Shown: piece by piece, positions 58,424-64,000 of the stretch
Layout of the letters: every line of letters starts with the position of its first letter
Numbering within the stretch: the first letter of the stretch is position 1
From: Streptomyces violaceoruber
Lineage (GTDB): Bacteria; Actinomycetota; Actinomycetes; Streptomycetales; Streptomycetaceae
Length of the DNA: 64,000 nucleotides
Direction: 5' to 3'
NCBI GenBank assembly: GCA_000720805.1
Contig: JODI01000012.1
Span: 62,001 to 126,000 of the forward strand
Program-made: the position numbers and the translations under genes
The notes under the pieces: model-generated
What the model was told of the DNA's origin: nothing
Database searches by the model: none
What the model saw: the letters and a program-made list of their open reading frames with translations, nothing else

Positions 58424-59566
58424 ATGCGAGACATTGCACGACGGGGGACGCGGCGCGGTGCCGGGCTCGTGACAGGAGCCGTCACCGCCGCCGTCGAGGT
58501 GCCCTTCACGATCCTGGCCGCGCTGGTCCTGGCGCTCGTGGCGGCCTGGCCGGCCGGCCGACGCGCCGTGCTCCGCCCGGTCCTCGCGTGCGCGCGGACC
58601 ATGACGGAGCTGGAGCGCGCCCGGCTGAAGGCATGGCTGGGCGTACGTGTTCCGCCGGCGTACGAGGACGCGCAGGCGTTGCGGTATCTGTCCTGCCGGT
58701 GGGCCCTCGGCGTCCTGGGCGGGGTCGTGATGCTGTCGGTGGCGATCGGCCTGGCGTACGGCACGGTCTGGATATACGGATGGCTGCTGCTGGACGACAT
58801 CCGCAGTCCCTGGTCGCTGGCCTTCAGCAGCCTGGGCGGCCTGTTCCTGCTGTTTCTCGCGACACAGGGGATAGGCGGAGTCACCGAGCTGGAGCGGCAG
58901 TTGGCGCGCCGACTCCTCGGCCCACGTCATGAGGACGAGCTGGAGCGGCGGATCGCGGAGCTGTCCGCGAGCCGGGCGGCCGTGGTCGACGCGGTGCACG
59001 ACGAGCGGCGTCGCATCGAGCGCGACCTGCACGACGGAGTTCAGCAGCGTCTCGTCGCCCTCGGCATGCTGATCGGCCGCGCCCGGCGTAGTCAGGACAC
59101 CGACCGCGTGGACCGGCTGTTGCGCCAGGCCCATGAGGAGAGCCGCCAGGCGCTGGATGAACTGCGTGAGGTGGCCTGGCGGATCTATCCGACGACGCTT
59201 GACGAGGCCGGGCTGCGGGCGGCGCTGGAGACGGTCGCCGAGCGGGCGCCGGTGCCGGTACGGGTGGCGTACGACCTCACCGAGGAGCCGGACCAGGCGG
59301 TGGCAACGGTCGCGTACTTCGTGGTCTGCGAGGCTGTGACGAACGCGGTGAAGCACGCGGCGCCGAGCCGGATAGCGGTGGCGGTCGGCCGTGACGAGGG
59401 GATGGTGTGCGTGAGTGTCGAGGACGACGGCTGCGGTGGCGCGAACGCCTCGGGCAGCGGACTGTTCGGGCTCGCCCGGCGGGTCGCGGCCCTCGACGGG
59501 ATACTCGGGGTGGTCAGCCCGCCGGGCGGCCCCACTCTGGTGACCGCGGAGCTGCCGTGCGCGTGA
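58424..59566 (+). CDS. Sensor histidine kinase (HPK7, LuxR-type system)
   Basis: 380 aa membrane kinase. Two hydrophobic segments (about 25-45 and 92-148, the latter two helices) form the sensor. The dimerisation box ERDLHDGVQQRLVALGM carries the phospho-acceptor His203. The ATPase domain has the N box EAVTNAVKHAAPSRI and a short G box GSGLFGLARRVAAL, typical of HPK7. Leaderless start at 58424. It overlaps the response regulator gene by 10 bp, so the pair is coupled. Signal unknown. Confidence 0.93.
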   Translation: MRDIARRGTRRGAGLVTGAVTAAVEVPFTILAALVLALVAAWPAGRRAVLRPVLACARTMTELERARLKAWLGVRVPPAYEDAQALRYLSCRWALGVLGGVVMLSVAIGLAYGTVWIYGWLLLDDIRSPWSLAFSSLGGLFLLFLATQGIGGVTELERQLARRLLGPRHEDELERRIAELSASRAAVVDAVHDERRRIERDLHDGVQQRLVALGMLIGRARRSQDTDRVDRLLRQAHEESRQALDELREVAWRIYPTTLDEAGLRAALETVAERAPVPVRVAYDLTEEPDQAVATVAYFVVCEAVTNAVKHAAPSRIAVAVGRDEGMVCVSVEDDGCGGANASGSGLFGLARRVAALDGILGVVSPPGGPTLVTAELPCA

Positions 59567-60210
59567 TGCTGGCCGAGGACTCGACCCTGCTGCGGGAGGG
59601 GCTGGTGCGGCTGCTCGCCGACGAGGGACACGAGGTGATCGCCGCCGTGGGCAACGCCGAGCTGTTGCTGAAGGCGGTCGCCGAGGATCAGCCCGACGTG
59701 GTCGTCGCTGACGTACGGATGCCCCCCACGCACACCGACGAAGGGCTGCGGGCGGCCCTGGAGATCCGTGAGCGCTGGCCGGGGATCGGGGTGCTGGTGC
59801 TGTCGCAGTACGTGGAGAAGCGCTATGCGACGGAGCTGCTGACCGGGGAGTCGGAAGGATCGGCAGGAGTCGGATATCTGCTCAAGGACCGGGTGGTCCA
59901 AGTCGACGAGTTCCTGGACGCGTTGCAGCGGGTGGCCCGCGGCCGCGCCGCCTTCGACCCGGAGGTCGTACGGCAGCTGCTCGGCCGCACCACGCACATC
60001 GATCTGCTCGGCCGGCTCACCACCCGGGAGCGGGACGTACTGGCGGAGATGGCCCAGGGACACACCAACGCGGCCATCGCCCAGCGGCTGCACATCTCGC
60101 AGAGCGGGGTCGAGAAACACATCAACGCGATCTTCGACAAGCTGGAGCTGGCAGGGGGTGAGGGATATTCGCGCAGAGTACTGGCGGTGCTGCGGTACCT
60201 GGGCAGCTGA
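59557..60210 (+). CDS. Response regulator, NarL/LuxR type
   Basis: 217 aa. The receiver domain opens VRVMLAEDSTLLREG with acidic Glu7-Asp8, phospho-acceptor Asp52 (VVADVRMP), Ser/Thr near residue 84 (VLSQYVEKRYA) and Lys in GYLLKDR. The C-terminal LuxR HTH is LTTRERDVLAEMAQGHTNAA and IAQRLHISQSGVEKHI. The GTG at 59557 has GGAG 6 nt upstream; a second GTG at 59563 would give a 4-nt overlap. Partner of the preceding kinase. Confidence 0.93.
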   Translation: MRVMLAEDSTLLREGLVRLLADEGHEVIAAVGNAELLLKAVAEDQPDVVVADVRMPPTHTDEGLRAALEIRERWPGIGVLVLSQYVEKRYATELLTGESEGSAGVGYLLKDRVVQVDEFLDALQRVARGRAAFDPEVVRQLLGRTTHIDLLGRLTTRERDVLAEMAQGHTNAAIAQRLHISQSGVEKHINAIFDKLELAGGEGYSRRVLAVLRYLGS

Positions 60211-60358
60211 ACCGGGCGGGGGAGCAGGGGGAGGGACTTGGCGGGACGGGGGTGTCTGGTTGTGGAGGGGAGCGGTCGGTGGTGCGGACGGCTGGTGAGA
60301 GCGGCCCTTGGGGGCGGGCGTAGGGGAGTGGCACCCCCTGCCCTTGAGGGAGCGGTTG

Positions 60359-60580
60359 TCAGCCGCAGCAGCCGCCGCCGCAGCAACCGCCTCCGCCGCC
60401 ACCGCCTCGGGGCGCGGGCGCCGGGGCGGAGGCCGAGCCGCCGACCGCCACCGTCGACAGGAGCTTCACCGTGTCGTCGTGGCCCGCGGGGCAGGCGGTG
60501 GGAGCGGAGGACTCCGCCATCGGGCGGCTCAGTTCGAAGGTGTCGCCGCAGGTCCGGCAGCGGTACTCGTAGCGAGGCAT
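60359..60580 (-). CDS. FmdB family zinc ribbon protein with Gly/Cys tail
   Basis: 73 aa. Begins MPRYEYRCRTCGDTFEL with the FmdB/CxxC zinc ribbon (Cys9, Cys12, and Cys32 in TACPAGH; the fourth ligand is His rather than Cys). The C-terminus is odd: a Gly run and GGCCGGGCCG with four cysteines. Role unknown; FmdB-type proteins are proposed regulators. A minus-strand TAACCT 6 nt before the ATG suggests a leaderless mRNA. A GTG two codons upstream is an alternative. Confidence 0.82.
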   Translation of the reverse strand: MPRYEYRCRTCGDTFELSRPMAESSAPTACPAGHDDTVKLLSTVAVGGSASAPAPAPRGGGGGGGCCGGGCCG

Positions 60581-60586
60581 ACGCAC

Positions 60587-60592
60587 AGGTTA
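60587..60592 (-). promoter_or_regulatory. -10 box for leaderless FmdB mRNA
   Basis: Minus-strand TAACCT is 6 nt before the ATG at 60580. Confidence 0.4.
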
Positions 60593-60757
60593 ACCGGCTC
60601 CCGTCGAACCTCGTAGGGCACGAGCCGGAAGCCCGAACAAGCGTCGGGACTTCAGCCGGACGCAGCCGGACTCAGCCGGACAAGGAGCGAGCTCGGCACT
60701 CAGGGCGCAGTGACCGGCCTTGGCGCGAGCTTCGGGGATCGGCTTCGTGCCCCTGGC

Positions 60758-62140
60758 TCAGTGGCCGGCTCCCCGTTCCCCTCGGATCTGGCTGACCACT
60801 TGGGCCACGGATTGACGTACCGCCTCTGTCTCTGTCAGGAAGTGCCAGTAGTCGGGGTGGCGGCCTTCGAGGGTGCTGACTGCCTGGTCGAGGCGGGTGA
60901 CTGCGTTGTCCAGGGGGCGGGCGTGGCGCGGGTCGGGGGTGCTGCGGCCGGCCATGGCGAGGCGTTGGGCGTCGCGGATGGCGAAGCGGGTGCGGTCGAT
61001 CTCCTGCTGGGGGTCCTTCTGGACGGCGTTCAGTCGGCTCAGCCGGTCGCCGGCGGCGGAGACGGAATCGTCGGTCGCGTTGAGCAGGGCGCGGACCGTC
61101 GACAGGAGGGCGGTCGCGTCCGGCCAGCGCTGGTCGTCGCGGGCGGCGCGGGCCTCGCGCAGCTTCTGCTCGGCCTGGGCCACGTTCTGTCCGGCCTGCT
61201 CCGGGACGTGCTGGAGGTCCTGCCAGCAGGCGACGGTGAAGCGTCGGCGCAACTCGCTCAGGATCGGCTCGACCTGCCCGGCGCGGGTGGTGAGGGCTTG
61301 GGCGCGGGTGCGCAGGGAGACCAGCCGGTGGTCGATCTCGGCGGCACGCTCGGGCAGCCGTTCGGCCTCCGCCCGGACCGCCTCGGCCTCTCGCGCCACC
61401 CGCTCGGCGCGTTCCAGGGTCTGGGGGACGCCGTGCTGACCGGCGCCCTGGTTCAGCTTGGTCAGCTCGGGTCCGAGGGCGGCGAGACGGGCGGCGAGGT
61501 CGTCCGCCTTCAGCCCCGACGCTCGTACGGCATCGAGGGCGTTGGAGGCGGCGAGCAGTCCCTGGCGGGCCCGTTCGACGGCGGGGGCGAGGCGGGCCAA
61601 CTGGGTCTCGGCATTGCCGAGCAGCGGTCCTAGCCCGCTCGCGAACCGGTCCAGCTCCTGCTTGACCCGGCCCAGTTCGTCCTTGGCCCGGGTGAGCGCG
61701 GCGCGGGCCTGGCCGGCGGCCGAGGCCTCCAGGTCGTCGCGGTCGAGGTCGTGCGCGTCGACGGCCTCGATGTACTGGCTGCTGGCCTCGTCGATGCGGC
61801 GGCCGATCGCGTCGAAATCGGCGACCGTGCGCCGGGCGGCCGGGGAGTCGTCGACGGCCGTGATGGTCTCTATGGAGATCCGCAGGTCCCGCTGGGCGGT
61901 GTCGAGCTCGTAGAACGCGGCCGCGGCGGCGTCCTTCGCGGCCTGCGCCTCGGCCCGCTGACTCTCCGCGCGCCCGCCGAACCAGCGCCGGGTACCGCCG
62001 CCGGCGAAGGCGGCGGGCAGCGCCAGCGCGGCGACGAGCGGCAGACCGATCAGCGTGAGGGCGTCGCGGAGCGCGAGACGCGTGGGCTGGGGTGCGCGCG
62101 GCACCAACGGCGAGTCCGACTGCGGTGGTGTCGCCGTCAC
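60758..62140 (-). CDS. Coiled-coil membrane-anchored hypothetical protein
   Basis: 460 aa. A Pro-rich cytoplasmic start precedes one membrane helix (about residues 27-47, LTLIGLPLVAALALPAAFAG). The rest is almost wholly alpha-helical and coiled-coil, rich in Ala, Glu, Arg and Leu (for example AAEIDHRLVSLRTRAQALTT). No enzymatic motif. GTG at 62138-62140 with GGGAGAGG just upstream; an ATG 16 codons earlier lacks a site. The shape suggests an extracellular or cytoplasmic spacer or scaffold. Confidence 0.82.
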   Translation of the reverse strand: MTATPPQSDSPLVPRAPQPTRLALRDALTLIGLPLVAALALPAAFAGGGTRRWFGGRAESQRAEAQAAKDAAAAAFYELDTAQRDLRISIETITAVDDSPAARRTVADFDAIGRRIDEASSQYIEAVDAHDLDRDDLEASAAGQARAALTRAKDELGRVKQELDRFASGLGPLLGNAETQLARLAPAVERARQGLLAASNALDAVRASGLKADDLAARLAALGPELTKLNQGAGQHGVPQTLERAERVAREAEAVRAEAERLPERAAEIDHRLVSLRTRAQALTTRAGQVEPILSELRRRFTVACWQDLQHVPEQAGQNVAQAEQKLREARAARDDQRWPDATALLSTVRALLNATDDSVSAAGDRLSRLNAVQKDPQQEIDRTRFAIRDAQRLAMAGRSTPDPRHARPLDNAVTRLDQAVSTLEGRHPDYWHFLTETEAVRQSVAQVVSQIRGERGAGH

Positions 62141-62214
62141 GTGCCTCTCCCGTGCTGTGATCCGTCCTGCCCGATGCCATTCTCCCACCGGTTAGGGACG
62201 AACACACGGGGCGA

Positions 62215-63000
62215 TCAGTTCGCCGTTCGAACGGTGACTTTGCCGTCGCCGGTCTGCGCGGACACCACATGGGGGCTGGAGTCGTCCCGCGGCACGGACA
62301 CATCCACGCCGCCGTCGCCGGTCCGGGTCGTCACGCGGTAGGTGGCGCGGGGCAGCACCATCGTGACGGAGCCCTCTCCCGCGCGGGCTTCCACCCGGTC
62401 CGGTACGGCGCCGAGTTCCAGGTGCACCGAGCCGTCGCCGGCCCGGGCGCGGACCTGCCGGGAAGTGACCTCGGCGCGCACGGATCCGTCGCCGGCTTGC
62501 AGGTCCAGCGGTCCGGTGGTGTCGGTGACGCGGACGGAACCGTCGCCCGTACGGATACTCAGCGCGTCCTCGAAGCCGCGGGCCCGGACCCTGCCGTCGC
62601 CGTCCTCGACCTTCACGCGGATCCCACGCGGTACCTCGATACGGTGGCTGGCCGCACAGTCGACGACCACCCCGGTGCACTTCATGCGCAGCTTCAGCCG
62701 GTCGTCCTTCATGGACCAGGTGACCTCGGGGTCCTTGCCGATGGCGACCGTGCCCTGGAACCAGCGGGTCACCTCGATCTTGCCCGCCGGCTGGTCCTCC
62801 GTGGCGACGATGTCCAGCGCCGAGTCGTCGGAGTCGACGGTGAGGGTGCGCCCCTGCAGGGCGAAGGAACGGTGCTCGGGGTCCTTGTCGTCCCCAGCGG
62901 AGGCACCGCACGCGGCGACCCCCACGACGAGCACCGTGACGACACCGGCTGCGGCGGTGGTACGGACGGCGGTGGTACGGGAGGCGGTGGTACGGGCCAT
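62215..63000 (-). CDS. DUF4097 lipoprotein with GDGSV repeats
   Basis: 261 aa. A lipoprotein signal (TTAAAGVVTVLVVGVAAC, Cys31 as lipid anchor) is followed by a right-handed beta-helix-like domain of DUF4097 type. Its repeated turns are TGDGSVRV, AGDGSVRA, AGDGSVHL, AGEGSVTM, TGDGGVDV and TGDGKVTV, about 20 residues apart. Such adhesin-like folds are found in envelope stress proteins; the function is unknown. GGGGGAG lies 6-7 nt before the ATG. The coding DNA of the signal peptide has internal CGTACCACCGCC repeats. Confidence 0.88.
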   Translation of the reverse strand: MARTTASRTTAVRTTAAAGVVTVLVVGVAACGASAGDDKDPEHRSFALQGRTLTVDSDDSALDIVATEDQPAGKIEVTRWFQGTVAIGKDPEVTWSMKDDRLKLRMKCTGVVVDCAASHRIEVPRGIRVKVEDGDGRVRARGFEDALSIRTGDGSVRVTDTTGPLDLQAGDGSVRAEVTSRQVRARAGDGSVHLELGAVPDRVEARAGEGSVTMVLPRATYRVTTRTGDGGVDVSVPRDDSSPHVVSAQTGDGKVTVRTAN

Positions 63001-63224
63001 GACGAACTCCCCCTGGGACGGCTGACGAAGGCTCGGCGGACGCTCCGCGCGCCCGCTCCTCTGGGCTCTTCGCCCTTCGACCGTACGGACCCGGACCCCG
63101 CCGCAGGATCCGGTGCGCTCCCGTATTCGGAGGGGGGTTAGCCCCCGCACGAGGCCCTCGCGGATCGTCCCGATACGGGTTTGCGGGGCAGTGCCCCGGG
63201 CAAGGTAGGCTGTCGACTCGTCTC

Positions 63225-63296
<72 letters not shown>

Positions 63297-63300
63297 CACC

Positions 63301-63342
63301 ACGACGAAGACCCCGGCCGACCGCGGCCGGGGTCTTCGTCGT
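63301..63342 (+). terminator. Long perfect hairpin after the tRNA gene
   Basis: 18-bp perfect stem, ACGACGAAGACCCCGGCC (63301-63318) with its complement at 63325-63342, loop GACCGC. Starts 4 nt after the tRNA and also faces the 3' end of the convergent 114-aa gene. Confidence 0.85.
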
Positions 63343-63345
63343 CTC

Positions 63346-63690
63346 TCACGTCTGCGGCTGCTCCCGGCTCTCGTGCGCGTGCTTCAGCTTCATACGGGCG
63401 TCCACGCGTTCCGCCGCCACGACCTCCGTCCAGAACCGGTGGCCACTGACGAAGACCGCGAGTTCGTGCTCGCGCTGCCGGAGTTTCTCCACCTCGGCCT
63501 GCTCGTCCGCCGTCCAGCCGGGGGAGGCGGGGCGTTCCACCTTGCGCCAGCCGTTGTCGTCGCTGAAGCCGTCCAGCGGCTCGACCGACCAGGGGAGCCG
63601 TTTGAGCAGGGCCGACAGCTCAGCCCGGACCTGATGCAGCTCCTCCTGACCGGCGAGGAGGTCACTCGGAAAGTCATAGGTCGTAGCCAC
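63346..63690 (-). CDS. Conserved hypothetical protein
   Basis: 114 aa cytosolic protein. Opens MATTYDFPSDLLAGQEELHQ, followed by WSVEPLDGFSDDNGWRKVER with several Trp and acidic residues, then a helical C-terminus (ADEQAEVEKLRQREHELAVF) and a His-rich end. No known catalytic motif. Coding bias and a clean start at 63690 support a real gene. Converges on the tRNA-Val terminator. Confidence 0.75.
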   Translation of the reverse strand: MATTYDFPSDLLAGQEELHQVRAELSALLKRLPWSVEPLDGFSDDNGWRKVERPASPGWTADEQAEVEKLRQREHELAVFVSGHRFWTEVVAAERVDARMKLKHAHESREQPQT

Positions 63691-63850
63691 GGCACAATGC
63701 TACGCCTGTTCGAATTTGGGTTGCGAGTTCCCTGAGAGGGTTCTTTGCAGGGGGGTGACGGAGTGCTTCCCTTGAACACGCTGTGCTCAGCGGCCGGTTG
63801 GCGGCTCGTCCTCAGGTGCCGGACGCCGTGATGTCCAGGAGCTGCTCGGG

Positions 63851-64000
63851 TCAGCTCGTGCCGGGTGGTGCGATTTCCTCGTCGTGGAGCTGGTGGTCCG
63901 ACCAGATGTAGCTTTCGGGAAGCAGGTCGCCGATGGGGACGGTGCGCAGGCTGTCGCCTGCGCCGACAATGACCCCGAGGGCTGGGAAGTAGTCGAGAAG
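63851..64000 (-). CDS. C-terminal end of a protein cut by the window edge
   Basis: 49 residues and a TGA (63851-63853) on the minus strand: LLDYFPALGVIVGAGDSLRT, then VPIGDLLPESYIWSDHQLHD and EEIAPPGTS. The sequence is balanced in hydrophobic and acidic residues like a genuine protein end. The start is to the right of the window, and I do not recognise the family. Confidence 0.5.
   Translation of the reverse strand, partial: LLDYFPALGVIVGAGDSLRTVPIGDLLPESYIWSDHQLHDEEIAPPGTS

Noticed and set aside
60672..62303. 543-codon minus-strand frame over the coiled-coil gene
   Set aside because: Arg/Pro/Gly-rich alternative frame of the 460-aa gene, which has the better start site and helical pattern.

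Overview
The window is about 70% G+C with strong third-position GC bias, GTG/TTG starts, Shine-Dalgarno AGGAG sites and many TANNNT -10 boxes. The gene content (FasR-FabD-FabH-AcpP-FabF, AceE, DUF3145, DUF3052, TerD paralogues) points to a Streptomyces chromosome. From memory, the order resembles the S. coelicolor stretch around SCO2364-SCO2406; I could not check this by alignment. I see no insertion sequence, phage gene, rRNA or CRISPR array.

Layout. 1-14.6 kb is sugar uptake and catabolism. On the minus strand, an enolase-superfamily sugar-acid dehydratase, a zinc alcohol dehydrogenase, an uncharacterised enzyme and a ChvE/MmsA/MmsB importer form one probable operon. On the plus strand, a LacI regulator sits next to a YtfQ-YtfR-YtfT-YjfF importer. 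14.8-28 kb is mixed: a MarR/CurA-like reductase pair, serine hydrolases, a second ChvE-like binding protein without its own transporter, an EI24 membrane protein, a secreted pyroglutamyl-peptidase-like protein, a TetR/GH3 beta-glucosidase pair, galactose mutarotase and an SGNH lipase. 28-34 kb is the core fatty acid synthesis cluster fabD-fabH-acpP-fabF behind its activator fasR. 34-43.8 kb holds small regulator/effector pairs (MerR with aldo-keto reductase, TetR with DHA2 efflux pump), hydrolases and an ion channel. 43.9-48.1 kb carries aceE, a DUF3052 gene and an AhpE-type peroxiredoxin.

48.2-57.3 kb is the most unusual region: a Ter (tellurium-resistance-type) stress cluster. It has three TerD-domain proteins, a TerC-family (DUF475) membrane protein and a TerA-like protein. 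Next to these is a biosynthetic module of HpcH/HpaI aldolase, a giant fused phosphoribosyltransferase-TRSP-StiP protein and a HAD phosphatase. This module is thought to make an unknown nucleoside-like metabolite. The remainder holds a broken SRPBCC gene, a DedA protein, a histidine kinase/response regulator pair, an FmdB zinc ribbon protein, a coiled-coil protein, a DUF4097 lipoprotein and a tRNA-Val gene.

Regulatory signals stand out. Two ChvE-type promoters share an almost identical 25-bp element just downstream of TTGACA-17/18-TACTNT promoters. At least seven genes have a TANNNT box 6-7 nt before the start codon, as expected for leaderless mRNAs. Four genes end in tandem repeats that include or abut the stop codon. 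Several regulator genes have clear palindromes at or near their promoters.
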